A DNA stretch of 64,000 bases from Mesocentrotus franciscanus (lineage: Eukaryota > Echinodermata > Echinoidea > Camarodonta > Strongylocentrotidae), in assembly GCA_037976565.1 (NCBI GenBank), contig CP137685.1, positions 24,057,695 to 24,121,694 on the forward strand, given 5' to 3'. Positions 35,201 to 46,930 of this stretch are shown here, one piece after another (the stretch's first letter is position 1; every line of letters starts with the position of its first letter). A program made the position numbers and the translations under genes. The notes beneath the pieces were generated by a model that saw only the letters and a program-made list of their open reading frames with translations, searched no databases and was not told the DNA's origin.

Positions 35201-38200
35201 AATAGACTGAGAGAGCCAGGGGCGGATCCAGCAAGGGAGGGGGCCCAAAAAGGGGCCCACTTTGTGCGAAAATTTGAAAACCGTGCCGGCCGATTTTCCG
35301 CTCAGTGGGGTAGTGAGCAATTTTTTTTTTTGTTTGCCTTCAAAAATTGATAAAAATTTTTACAAACCCTTGAGCGCCAAAGGCACCCATTTTCTTTTTC
35401 CAAAAGGGTGTTTTTACATGTTTTTTTCGAGGTAGCAATAGACTGAGAGAGCTGCAATGTAGAACGGAAAGGTTCTGAAACAGTGCTCTACCTTATTTTG
35501 TTAGGCTAATAAATTGTCATTCCGTGTGAATCGTTATTTGATTAAAGACTTACGATTAGTGATAACACTCAAATTTAAATAGTTAAGGCAATGAAATGAA
35601 TCTCCAAAGAAATGGACAGTAGAGATAGTATGTAGGCTGTTTTTGAATTCCTACTGAAACGCTGAATTTTCATAAAGTTATAAATTATAATTGATCTCAT
35701 CATGCACCTGTATCTTATCTTTCCATGTATCTATTCATTTCTCTTTAACTACCTTTTCCTTCTAACACCTCGCTCTTCTATCACCACTTTTCCTATCTAT
35801 TACTATTTGTCTCCCAACCTCTGTCTCTCTGGCTTTATATATTTATTATCCTTCCTGCTTCCGCCCTCTCGTTCTTTCTTTCTTTAATCCCATCCTAATT
35901 TTCTCCTCCGCCTATTCTGGGGTTTTTTCTATCTACTAGTCTCGCGTATTTTTAGCACGACTGATATCTTTGATCATACTTAATTTCAAAATTGTACTAT
36001 GTTTGAACTTAACTACCTGGATAAGTGTCATAGCTACAATAGTAGTATAATAGTATAATAATTTTTAATACATGTTTTATATGTTTATGGTTTGTATAAG
36101 TCATGAGGATATGTATATTTTAAAGCTAATTAATAGAAGGCTCATAACACATGTTTCACACCTCATCCTACTTGATATATTCCTCTTACTTGCCCTTCCT
36201 TTCTTTTTCTTTCATTCTATTCTCACCTTTTGTTGATTCTTGCTCCTTGCTCCTATTTCTCACTCATCCCTTCTTCCTCTCCATACTCATTGAACTTTTT
36301 ATATAGAGTTTTAATATGACTTTTACGAATATACTCTGTCATAATTCTAAGACTATTGTACTTTTAACTTGTAAATAAATGTACTTTTCAATTGTATTCC
36401 AATGGCAATTCAGTTGTAAGACTGCGACGATGGAATTTTGTTAATAAAACCCTTTCATCTAAAGCGTGCAACGTTTAAACGTTTAGAGGAAAAACAAACA
36501 GCTGAAACTGGAAAAGCTGTTACTAAGTAAATTAAGGGATTAATGTATGTGTAAGTAGTGAGCAAAAAAAAAAAAATTGGCACCCGAAACTTTTTTTTCC
36601 CTTCGGGAAGGGTAATTTTTTTTCCACCGCCACCCCCCCCTCCCTTGGGCACCAGGGGAGGGGGCCCATCTTCTTTTTTTTCAAAAAAAGGGTGTTTTAA
36701 CCTGTTTTTTTTTGCTAGGGGAAGGGGCCCGGGCCCCCCGGGCCCCCCCTGGATCCGCCAAGGAATTATAGTAACAATAATGATAATAATAATATTAATA
36801 ATGATAATAATATAAGTATTATTATCATCATTATCATCATTAATTAATCAATTAACTAAGGAACTAGATATTTAAAAAACTTGTTTATCTATTTATTTAT
36901 TTCGTGCAGTTCTAATTTGTCATGACAAATAACATAGGCCTACCATTCACTAACATGAACTATAAAACCATGTTCAGAATGCAGCCCCTACTTATTAGCT
37001 CCGGTAGCCTTTTTTTTTAGCGCACAGTGCATTAAAAGGAAATATCTTATGGATAGGTACGCTAAGATAAAGAAGAAAAACATACTAGGTTGGGCCCGTG
37101 TCGCAAACATGGCATGGACGCGTGTGTGTTTGTGTCTATTCGTGTAACTTTGTTTTCAAACACACTTCAATCAGTCCATTAATCAGTATACAAATGATGT
37201 ATAGGCCCATCCACAACTTTATGATAGTTTCCATGATTCTTTCTTATGCCTTATGTTTAGAATACTATTGTTCACCTAACCCCTGTCGCAATGGAGGCAC
37301 ATGCACAGCTTCTCCTGGTCATACACCAGCCTACACATGTCAATGTGATCTGGGATACGACGGTACAGAATGTGGTAAGTACCAGGATGAGTTACTTCTG
37401 CTCAACGACATAAACAGCTTCAAAACACAAAAGTCAAGTTGCCATAGAAAACTTCATGAATACAGTACTGATGTATTGACTATGTCCATCAGAAAATGTA
37501 ATGGCATTATAAACAAACAATTTCTTATTTCATTTTTAGTTGGTTCATTTGTTTGTTTGTGCTCCTCGCAGATGTTTCTGTACAACTACTTATTGTCAAC
37601 CCAGATAAGACCGGACTTTGGGCTGCCAATATGAGTGACTTTGTATTCTCGAGTTTCGTAGAGCTCGGGGCTACGCGAAGATGAGAAGTATATTTTTGAT
37701 GACGAGGCTAACGTACTCTATTGGGAAAATCTTGCGGCTCCTGACTGGAGTATAATTTCATATAAGATGAATTTCGACGTTTTGATGGTTAAGTTAGGAA
37801 TGCAAAACAGTACACTCCTCTCCAATAAACAGGAAGGTAGGGTTATTTACTAGAAATCTTATCTCCTAGTGAAAAAAAAAATCAAAGTGACAATTTTTAC
37901 TGAGAACTTCTTTCGTTAAACGGCCAGATATTGAGACATGCCAATAAGCCGATTGGTCACGATATCGTGAACCGTCAAAAAAGTTACGAAGCTATCCATG
38001 AATGGCTGGGCTCATGGACACGTACACCCCTATTAAAATGATTCTCTGAATGTCTACTAAACATCAATACCCATTTCTAATTCGACACCCTTTGATCATA
38101 TTACAAGTAAATTTGGTATCAATCGGGTTTTTTTATTCATGGAAAATGAATAAACTTAAGACATCTACGAAGTTCTTTTGGTCGTCTCATGGGCCGTGAT

Positions 38201-40784
38201 ATTGTGAGTGTTATACAAACTTATTGGTTATAACCTAAGAAGTATATTTGCCTCCGTTGACCTTTTATTTTATGCTCTTTATACATGGTCATGATGGTAT
38301 CAGCTTTATATCCTTGTCTCACCTTGGACGTGAAGAAGCAGGAGCTTTACTGGGAAAAATTGTTGAAGGGATCATATAGGCGGCGACCCGTAGGAGGAGA
38401 AGAAGCCTTGTATGGAATTGTTTCCGATTTAGGCAAGATACCCGGGATCGTGAATCCCGCTCAATGTGTCATTGATCAACAACGGAGGTAACCTTTTCCA
38501 ATTTAGATGTATATAAACCCCTTTAAAAGTTTATAAACTCGTGTATGATCGATTATATAGGTCTATCTCTTGTCATGGCATAACCATCGCTACGTTTAAT
38601 ATCATTAGGAAAGTGCCTGGGTTCATTCGTGTTTAAAATGATATCCCATTTGTTATGATTTTTCAGTCATGGAATGTGAAGTAGATCTAAAAAAGGGGCA
38701 AGGGCAAAAGTGAAAAGTTGCAAAATTCACTGCTCTTGTTCGACTGTGCATTCAAATTGCCCGGGCTTTTTCGATAGTTGTGAACCTGACATGATGCTTC
38801 AGAAAGTTGATGACCAAACAGTAGCGAAATGCCTGACACGTCATATTGCATGTATTTCAATTTCAGATTTTATAATTTGGCATTCATAGATGACCAGTTG
38901 GGAACAATAGCCCCAACGTCATTTAAACGGCATACCAATACCAGTGCTTACCAGTTTATTTTGCAACAATTCACCTTTTCCCTTGCCCCTTATTCCGATG
39001 TACTGCTTACTCCATGGCTTTAACACCATAACAAATATGGAATCATATTAAAGAGGAGTAAAGAGGATAAAATCAAAGCGATGATTATGCCATGATAAGA
39101 GAGCTACAATCGATCCAACCTAAGTTTCCAAACTTTTAATTAGGGGTTTAGTATACTAATATTGAGGCAAACGGTTGAAAAATTATTACCCCGAGGTGAT
39201 ATCGTAACTGTGCTCTCTCGAAATCACCAAGGGGTAATAAATTTAACCGAGACGCGATAACTGAGCAGTCCATATTTGTTTTATAAAGCACATCTGCTGT
39301 ATGGTTGCTTAAAAGTTGATATCTTTAGTTGAAAATATGCCTATCAAAATGTTTTTATCTGTATGGGCATTTATTGACCAAAGGGTTTGAGCAGTGCGTG
39401 TCGGCCCCACAATTTTGAACACCCTTCTGTTTTTTCGTTTCTACTTCTCCTTCTGTTCTCTCTTTAAACAAAAAAAAAGTCTTCAGTAGCTAAATATTTA
39501 TCATGAATATAGTATTAAAAGAAGCAGAGGAGAATATTCTACAAGGATATGTCTAATAAGTGGACTTGCGTTACAATTGACTTTTGCGGACCCCAAAAAA
39601 TTGCGGCGGCCGCAGGAATTCCATGGGCGCCCTAGGGCAGCCTTAAGGCGGCCCTACGGTGCCTGTTGTGTTTATTTTGGTCCGCGGTGTCAGAACAAGT
39701 GTCACGCGCCCCACGCGCAGTAATTTATGACCGCGAATCCTTCATGATTCAGCCGCGGACCAAAATAAACACATTTTCGGGGCAATGTTGCAAGGAAAAT
39801 CGGCTCTAACATAATAACGGGCAAAATCGGGCAGCCAAATCTGGTATCAACTTAAAGCTTAGACATCAGAGAAAATGTTAGTAACAAAATTTAAGTGGAA
39901 ATCCCTGGAAATCCAAACATTTCCTCTGGATTTATAAAAAACATGGATAATTAGTCCATTTTTCAGTGAATTACCCTATAATATATTATGAAGATTGTGT
40001 TTTTATCCTGTTTTAACCCATTCATGCAATGAAATGAACTATCAGGAATATGTGAGAGCAGTTTCATATCAATAACTTAAAAACTTCACGTTAGATTAAA
40101 AGATTTATAAATAAGGTCACTTTTTCACTAAAACTGTGAATATGTAAAGATTTTGTTGTTTGAAGGAGTAAATTTATACCCTTATTGTGCATACCGGAAT
40201 TAAACATTTAACTGAGGTATTCTTCAATGTATTATCTTTCAACTGGGCAAGAAAAAAAAAAAAAAAATCACCAAAAATGAGTTTTGGCGCACTTTGGTTA
40301 CTTCTTGGCCCACTGTGCGCCGGCGTCAGTCATCCATCTTGATTGGATTTCAGGCCACAATCACTTGTTTAGCAAGCAGCCCCTCTACCGATTTAGCAAG
40401 AATATTTGGAGTACCCAGGCACCTCGAAAAATGCATTTTTATTTATTAAAGAGGTTTGATCCAAAATGGTGTTTAGACTGATTAGAATACCACGCGGTTT
40501 AAGATTTTACATGAAACTTGAAAAATTGAAAAGAATTGAAATAATTTAATTCTTTTCTCCACAGATATTTCTATACCATCGGGCATCACTCAGGCGTCAT
40601 CAAGGCGATTACTCGATTTCATCTAGACAGTTGGCGTTCCGAAATGATTTCATCAGATGTAGCTCCTGGTGCAATTACGGGATTGACAATAGATGAAAAA
40701 GGTCAATAGTAATATAGTCACAGGAGTTTAATGACACTATTTCACTTGAAATAATAGAAAATAATAGTGATTATATAGAATGTT

Positions 40785-40815
<31 letters not shown>

Positions 40816-41945
40816 TCTTTAAAGTCCACTCCAAATTTTATTAAACCGAAAATGGAAATTCTTCGTGCCCAATTGATCGTGACCCCGGCAGCCACTGAGC
40901 AGCGCTAGATCGACATTGCTCTATCCCCTTATTGTTGAAAGCTAAACAAGGTAGCAACGACTCCCATCTTTAACGTCTTTTGGTATGACGCGGCCGGGGT
41001 TCGAACCCACGACCTCCCGGTTGTGAGGCGGACGCTCTACTGACTGAGCCAACACACCGGTTATGATAAAATACCCATCATTAATGATAATTATATAAAC
41101 ACTGCTCTTCTATGCACTTTATATATATGTATTGGTTGTGATACATGACATATTCGGGCAGCCTTTTAAGCTTAACATTAGCCCAGAATCTGGCCGAGTC
41201 AATTTTTGACAATCTCTACCACCGCGATCTCCCCCTACTACTTGCTCAAGCCGAATATTACGTGATCCCAGGATCTCTATGCCCGGCTAGGCATTCCGAT
41301 GCGTACGGATTCGTAGATTACGTTATCTTCGGCTTGCAGCAGGTAGGGGATGGAAGAGATCGCGATCGTGATATACAATAACCGTCCAGATTCTGGACTA
41401 GCTGAACTTTTCCTCATTTGAAATTTTAAAAAATATATCACGAATTAAAATTGCTAAAAGCGTGGGCAATTAATGATGAACCCTATGAACTTAATGTTGA
41501 TTAATTTCACCATAGCCTTTAGGTTAAGCATAAATAGCATATGGGTAGTTATCATTTCTTCTAGGAGCTTCCTAAAGTATATGAATGTAAAATGTGAGAT
41601 ATTCCTCGGTACAATGTTTTTTTTCCACAAATCTGTTCTCCTTTTTTATACGCAGGAGAGAAACTGTTTTGGTCTTCAAACATGCCCCTCATTTACTCGT
41701 TCGACTTAAAGGCTGGCGTTGGACCGATTACATTACTAAACCTAGAAAGTTTTAAAATGTGGCCTTGTAGCATACTCTTCGTATCTGGATGGCTTGTTTG
41801 GTATGACCGGCATTATGATCAGGTTTGTGCTGCACAAGCTAAATTAGATGCTGAAATCAAATTATGTCGTTTCACCAGTAATGACGGTAAGCCCAATCAG
41901 GTAGCTCAGGAACTTTCCAAATATTTGGCACTACGACGCATATAA
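29271..41945 (+). CDS. Gene A copy 2: EGF plus LY/YWTD beta-propeller protein (partial, one frameshift)
   Basis: Eight exons can be chained with matching phases: 29271-29332, 29671-29761, 31602-31748, 37261-37374, 37572-37836, 38304-38487, 40565-40701 and 41656-41945 (TAA). Exon 4 is a canonical EGF module (C-x4-C-x5-C-x11-C-x-C-x8-C, with RNGGTC and GYDGTEC). Exons 5-8 give LDL-receptor class B type strands: YIFDDEANVLYWEN, LDVKKQELYWEK, VIDQQRRYFYTIG, LTIDEKGEKLFWSSN, LFVSGWLVWYD. Such propellers are extracellular ligand-binding domains. Exon 5 is 1 base too long for its phases; the shift lies near 37675, so the copy may be damaged or the base wrong. No signal peptide is visible, so 5' exons are missing or unrecognised. 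Exons 1-3 are weaker predictions. The stop is shared by the other two copies of the last exon. Confidence 0.6.
30150..32180 (+). repeat. LINE-tail/SINE repeat, partner of 26106-26790, interrupted
   Basis: 30962-31230 and 31945-32170 together match a contiguous stretch at 26106-26555 in inverse orientation. About 715 bp (31231-31945), which contains the predicted gene A exon 3, separates the two parts here. 30320-30400 reads FTPILKELYWLPVSKKIEYK. Confidence 0.65.
32181..33640. other. Intron sequence of gene A, no exon seen
   Basis: A SINE-body fragment lies at 32281-32410 (GACATTAATCTACATTGCC). A short hairpin CGCGAAACCGAAGT...ACTTCGGTCTGTTTCGCG lies at 32659-32701. The rest shows nothing I can support. 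Confidence 0.5.
33645..33924. mobile_element. hAT-like MITE with GGATCC ends, 280 bp
   Basis: Inverted ends CAGGGGCGGATCCAG and CTGGATCCGCCACTG are flanked by GAGTACAA (33637-33644) and GATTACAA (33925-33932), an 8-bp target duplication with one change. Truncated relatives are at 35217-35431 and 36550-36765. Related single ends appear at 14236, 61944 and 63755. Confidence 0.8.
33990..35510 (+). pseudogene. LINE reverse transcriptase pseudogene with a MITE inside
   Basis: Blocks in order: GKSSGPDKISAKLI, KLRPISLTDHFAKLAE, VITDFPKA (motif A), then, after a frameshift near 34435, LMPSGGVPQGTRLGPLIFLV (motif B), WKYVDDLTVAE (motif C) and VNPAKCKVMQV. The C-terminal region follows in another frame (VPLWHSG, IQKRALRIIL, ERRDKLCLKFAESLK). 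An in-frame TAG at about 34139 and several frameshifts show it is dead. A truncated MITE (35217-35431) interrupts the tail. It lies in the long intron between gene A exons 3 and 4. Confidence 0.85.
35217..35431. mobile_element. Truncated hAT-like MITE between 21-bp direct repeats
   Basis: The left end CAGGGGCGGATCCAG is complete; the right end is cut at about TTTTTTTCGAG, well before the GC-rich terminus seen at 33924. The 21 bases at 35196-35216 are repeated exactly at 35432-35452. That is much longer than the 8 bp expected for this family. Confidence 0.8.
36550..36765. mobile_element. 5'-truncated hAT-like MITE (same family)
   Basis: Carries the internal TTGGCACCCGAAA and the right end GGGCCCGGGCCCCCC...CTGGATCCGCCA. 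It starts within the element, so the left end is missing. 35511-36549 and 36766-37250 show no exon; an ATT-type microsatellite is at 36776-36840. Confidence 0.7.
39668..39772. repeat. Hairpin with perfect 20-bp arms
   Basis: GTGTTTATTTTGGTCCGCGG (39668-39687) is exactly inverted at 39753-39772. A diverged third arm TTGCGGACCCCAAAAAA lies at 39575. Likely a small foldback element in the gene A intron; absent from copy 1. Confidence 0.7.
40840..41060 (-). repeat. tRNA-derived SINE
   Basis: On the minus strand it starts CCGGTGTGTTGGCTCAGTCA (A box) and has GGGTTCGAACCCCGG (B box with T arm), with an anticodon-like loop CTCACAA between. The head is tRNA-like, but it runs into a non-tRNA body, so I call a SINE, not a tRNA gene. 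It lies in the gene A intron of copy 2 only. Confidence 0.75.
41181..41400. mobile_element. Foldback MITE, copy 2 counterpart of 4571-4788
   Basis: Ends CCCAGAATCTGG and CCGTCCAGATTCTGG are inverted, with inner inverted blocks GCCGAATATTACGTGATCC and GGATTCGTAGATTACGTTAT. It yields a 78-codon frame ending at 41381 that looks exon-like only because of the palindrome. Confidence 0.75.
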
Positions 41946-42212
41946 GTTTTCTCTTTGCAGTCTCTTGAACGTATCGGGAGAGTGCAAGGACTGCTGGTGA
42001 TTTTACACTATAAGTCAAAAATCGTCAATGGTACCCTGGATGTAAATATAAACTCTTGTTAAATCAAGACTGTGATTCAGTGATTATAAAAATACTACAT
42101 GTGCATGCAATGCACTTTTAAACATGTCTTTATTAAAGGAGTCAGTCACTGAGTTTAACATGAACATGTTAACAGCACCAGAAACACCAGGTGCGTTGTT
42201 GTGGGTTGTTAA

Positions 42213-42305
42213 TTACCCTCACACACACAAACACACACACACACACTCACACACTCACACACACACACGCACACACACGCATAAGTACATACGCACACAC
42301 ACACA
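42213..42305. repeat. CA microsatellite downstream of gene A copy 2
   Basis: Nearly pure CACACA. It begins an insert of about 350 bp (42213-42560) that copy 1 lacks but the inverted copy at 60.5-60.8 kb shares in part. Confidence 0.9.
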
Positions 42306-43299
42306 CATCAACAGTCATATTTTTTCCTTAAACCTATCATTGTTCAGAATATCAACAATCCTTAGGATTTTTGTCTTTCTTTTAGAATATACAAATCTCA
42401 ACCTTAATTGTACATAAAAAACACACCTTTAAACACCGGATTCGACGGGCGAGGTTGCCTTACATGAATGCATGCGTACGGTGTGAAATAGTAGGAACAC
42501 TCCCTAAAGAGTGGAGATGGTGCACACTTGTATCCAGTCACTCGGCGTAATGAGAATTACATTGTAAAGTATATCAAAGTTTTAACGTAATAAGCTACAT
42601 GTATATAAATTTAAGATATTATACTAATTATCATATGTATCAGTCTATCAGACTTGTACCTTTAAAGTTGATGAGATTTAGCTGACAAATTTGCTGATTA
42701 ATGTATGTTAGCTTTATTTAACTCCTTTGCTAATCATTACTATTGTGTCTGCGGGCGTTTCAACAAATTTGTCACATCCCGCCTTTCTTTTTTCTTTAAA
42801 AAGATAAATCTACATCTTGTGAATTTTTTCTAGCAAAATATCTATAGACAGATATCCCTAATTCACTCATAACAAATAGGATATATTATCTTCTTTTAAA
42901 AATCTTAAGAAAGTTTTGAAGACTTAACTTTTCTTTGTGAAATATACATGTATGAATATATGACATAGATAAACAAATATTATTGTTAACCGCCAAACGA
43001 ATTAATTATAAATTATTATGTGTCGTAAAGTTTTTAATAATAATCCATTTTGCCTCAATAGTTTGGCTTATCCTAGGGGTTGTTATCCGGGGGTGGATGT
43101 CCAGGGGGTAGGTGTCCGGATACGGCCGGAGATACGCATATTCACAACTTAACCGTGCATTATCACTTTTAACCGCGGGTTATGAAGGCAATAAAACTTT
43201 TATTTCCTTTAATGAAAATGCAAGATAATGATACCGATAGGTCAATTTATATAGCGCAGCTACTAAATGAATATACTCTACTGCGCTTACTACAAAGTA

Positions 43300-43455
43300 T
43301 CATATTATTACCCCGGCTGTAGCTGAGCCGCCATAGAAAGGCGTAAATGCATTCAAGGAATTTCTTCCCACCGGGTACCCATTTACTACACCTGGGTGGA
43401 GAGTGGCAATGTAGATTAATGTCTTGCCAAAGAACTCGAACCGCGAACCATAGGA
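43300..43455 (-). repeat. SINE body with tRNA-like B box
   Basis: On the minus strand GGTTCGCGGTTCGAG (B box type) leads into TTTGGCAAGACATTAATCTA and then the conserved ACCCAGGTG/GGTACCCGG body. A LINE-type tail AAATCAAATCAAATCAAAT is at 43610-43632. Confidence 0.65.
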
Positions 43456-43632
43456 CAAGGATTAATGGTAGCCCTAATGAGTAATACAAATAACAGGACC
43501 CTCGGTAGAACAGCTGTGCTGCACTCGCACAGCTGAGCAGGGCGATCCATCCAATGTTATTTTATCGTGTTATCATGTATGTTGTTATTTATATGTTTTT
43601 TATATTTGGTAAATCAAATCAAATCAAATCAA

Positions 43633-43788
43633 ACACGAATGCCAAAAAATCGAGGAATCAACTCACGGGCAATTGGGTTTCAGTGTCCCATAGTTAGCAC
43701 GTTCGGATACTCACGTTTAAGCATAATGTTACTATACAAGGCCACACAAAAACGTTGATTTTGTTTCAAAAGTAGTTGCGATTGTGAT
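43633..43788. mobile_element. Foldback MITE, GATCGCAACTAC family, diverged copy
   Basis: Left end ACACGAATGCC...AATCAACTCACGGGCAATT and right end AAAAGTAGTTGCGATTGTG are inverted. Better copies are at 55506-55688, 58318-58480 and 59066-59256. Confidence 0.6.
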
Positions 43789-44734
43789 ATATATACCCAG
43801 GAAAAATGAAACCCGAAAACCAAGGAATATTTTGAACAAACCATTAGCTGTAGTATAAATATGATTCCTTGCTTTTCAAATAGTAGAAGTAATCTGCTTG
43901 CAAATGATACATTGATGACATGTATCCATACACGCTTCACTGCGCAACATTGTTTTAAAAGTGGCATGTCAAAATCCATTTATGACAGATTTGGGTGGAA
44001 CAGTGAACATGGTTGAAAACGTTTTATCACGTGCCAAAATGATCGAACATAACCTGAAGGACACATGACATTTAGAACAAACGAGAAGATTTTTTCATGT
44101 GTTTCTTTTAATAATGAAGGCAAGATTATTGCCATCATTATAACATAAAGGAATATAGAGATATTCATGATGCTGAGGATAAATAAAGTATATTTTGTAC
44201 TTAAATTGGTCTGCTATTGTTATGAACAATGAGTTTAGCATTTGTCAGTACTTCAATTTTTTTTAAAGAGCAAAGCAAAACAGTCCGGGGATATTTTCAC
44301 AAGAATCGAAGTAAGGGGCACCTTACATTTCGATAATGGGGGAGAGGTACGACCCTATGGGTATTCGACCCTATTTTCAGTAACTGTTTATTTAAATGCA
44401 CATCATCACACGATGGAAATCTTGCATAATCATCTCTTAAAGTTTACATTTCCCTAACATCATGTTCGCATGTGATACTAACGTTTTCCCGCTGTTACCA
44501 AAATCTGGCACAAATGGATTTTGACATACCATTTTAAAAGCAATTTTGCTAGGTGAAGCAAGTTAAATTAATGCAACCACAGTATCATTTGAAAGCATAT
44601 TACTTTCAGTTTATGTTTTCGGGTTTCATTTTTTATTCTAGGACGCACTGTACAGCAGTAAAGATATTCGAGGATGTTATAACAAGTAATTTCCAATGAC
44701 ATGCTTTTACCATTGTTATTATTTTATTTTATAT

Positions 44735-46315
44735 CTCTTCTATGAATATTCATGAGTTTTCTCAAAAAATGATTGGTCAATTGGTGGTCACGTGATAAAA
44801 TATAATTTCACTATTAAAAAAAAATCTCTGCCAGAGCTCCGAATATTTTCCACTATTTTTTCCTTGGCAGAACGGCGCATGCTCTCTTTGAGATTTTCAG
44901 GTAGATAAGCATTGTGACATCACGCGTTCAATCAAAAGTTATGCGCATTTATAGCGCGTCTCATTAAATGCGCGTTAATATAATTGTGCGCAGGTTGACA
45001 TGAGAATAAATTGTCATTGTCATTGATAGCGCGTTAAAAACCATATGCCAGCCAATCATTAAGTCCAACGTTGACCTTATATACACCGATCTTTAAAGGG
45101 ATTTTTCAACATTGGTGTCAATTCGGTTCGGATCGTAAAGAAGGGATATAAAACAAATATACCAAGCATTTAGTTCGTAAGAATAGTGGAAATTATATAT
45201 CTTCGGAGGGACTGGCAATAGCTACTATATTTTCCTCGGGGCTTCGCCCCTCGGAAAAATAGTACTATGCCAGTCCCTCCTCAGATAAATAATTTCCCAC
45301 TATTCTTTCTCACAGCTTTGTATATTTGTATATTATATCCCTCATGTATAGTTTTTTGCATTGCAATTGTACAGAGCACGAAATAGGGTTAATTTTACTA
45401 TTAAGTTTGAGAGAGTGAGAACATTTACTATTTGGCGTTGTATAGTAAATTCCGGAATCCACTTTTTCCACCGATCACCAATATTTCTGCGATCGATATC
45501 GAAATTAATGTTCTTGATCTTGAGTACGAGTGCGATTTAATAGTTTCGAGAATCAGTCATTGTATATTTGTTTTATTATTATATCCCTTTCACCTCAATC
45601 ATTCCTTGGACACTTCTGTAATAACATGTACCTTACTCACATTCACATCACATTAAAATAAGAAATACAAGAAAATTGCACGGCTCAAATGAAACCATTG
45701 ACGGATGCAATGTTTAGCTGGCGCCGCGCTGTACGGTACTGCAGTAGTGTTGTGCTATTGCAGTTACTGCACTGCGTAAATTGCACGGCCTGAGAGCCGT
45801 GAGTGCACCACGGGAGTTGCCCGCTATGAGGCATTTTAAATCCCGTACGCTGACTGAATTTTGTCATTTTTAGGGGGCGGGAAACTAATTAAGGAGAAGG
45901 AATTTTAATCTGGTAAGTCGTTTACATTTTATTTTTATTTAATTTAGGCCTATGCCGCTGAAAACTCACAGTTCATATTTCTTTGTAATAGTAAGATGCT
46001 CGTGTCTCATGATGGATATAAAACAGATATACAATGTCTTTCTTGGCTCTAGCAAACTATGAGTTAATTCAGAGGCATATAACACGTAACTTTCCCTCGA
46101 GGCAAATTTATATCAAATTTACTATACCCTCGGCAAGCCTCGGGTATAGTAAATTTGATATGAATTTGCTCTCGGGAAAGTTACTATTTATGCCTCTTCA
46201 TTAACTCATAGTTTTTGCTAGACCCTCGAAAGGTATTGTATATTTGGATACTATTTTTTCTCACAGCTTGGTATATTTGTATAATATTATGGCTAAGCAT
46301 GAGAGAAATTGCCAC
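44735..46315. mobile_element. Copy-2-specific insertion with two related palindromes
   Basis: Copy 1 runs straight through at about 7735, so this 1.6-kb stretch is extra. It holds palindrome P1 (about 45118-45350; GAATAGTGGAAATTATATAT against its inverse, tip CCTCGGGGCTTCGCCCCTCGG split around the centre) and P2 (about 46008-46290, centre 46137). Both start near GGATATAAAACA and end near TGTATATTTG, so they belong to one family. No gene between them. Confidence 0.65.
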
Positions 46316-46734
46316 AAAGTCTACATAATATATGATCTAAGTATCGTACAGTGTAAATTAATATTGTCTTATTGTAGAATTAATGTCAAGTAATCGCAAG
46401 ATATTTTCATATGTGTATATTCTTAGCTCCGGGGCTGTATGGGTAGTATATAGTAGGTTACATTGTTCACGTTTGTACTTTCATACACTATAGACCTATT
46501 ATCGTTTGTATCTTTGCGTCGATATCTATGTATAATGTATAAGAATTGTATTCACAAGTCATGCATTGCTTTTTATTCTTTTATATTTGTTTGTACTCTT
46601 ATAAAGAGTCAATAAAATTCTACAAATTCTACATATACAGTATTAGTAGTATTTTATCAGTAACGTTTGTATTTTCATGGGTATGTATCATGTGAAGCAA
46701 ATTGAAATATGTAAGGTGATGCGTTATATAGATG

Positions 46735-46930
46735 TAATGTTATTATAATCATTATTATCATCATTATGAAAATAATGTTATTGATGATGATAATGATGAT
46801 TATGATGATGATTATCATTATTATTATTATCATTATTATTATTATCATAATTATTATTTTTATAATTATCATTATTATTATTATTATCATCATCATCATC
46901 AATATTATTATTGTTATTGTTCCTGATGTT
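46735..46930. repeat. ATT/ATC microsatellite
   Basis: Counterpart of 8500-8655. It generates Met/Ile-rich frames that are not genes. Confidence 0.9.

Noticed and set aside
40980..41060. tRNA gene on the minus strand with anticodon-like CAC
   Set aside because: A and B boxes are present, but the acceptor stem does not pair well and the repeat continues into a non-tRNA body; called a SINE instead.
41145..41381. Exon-like 78-codon frame between gene A exons (peptide with DAYGFVDYVIFGLQQ)
   Set aside because: The sequence is the inverted half of a foldback MITE that is present in both duplicate copies. The copy 1 version is not open in the same way.
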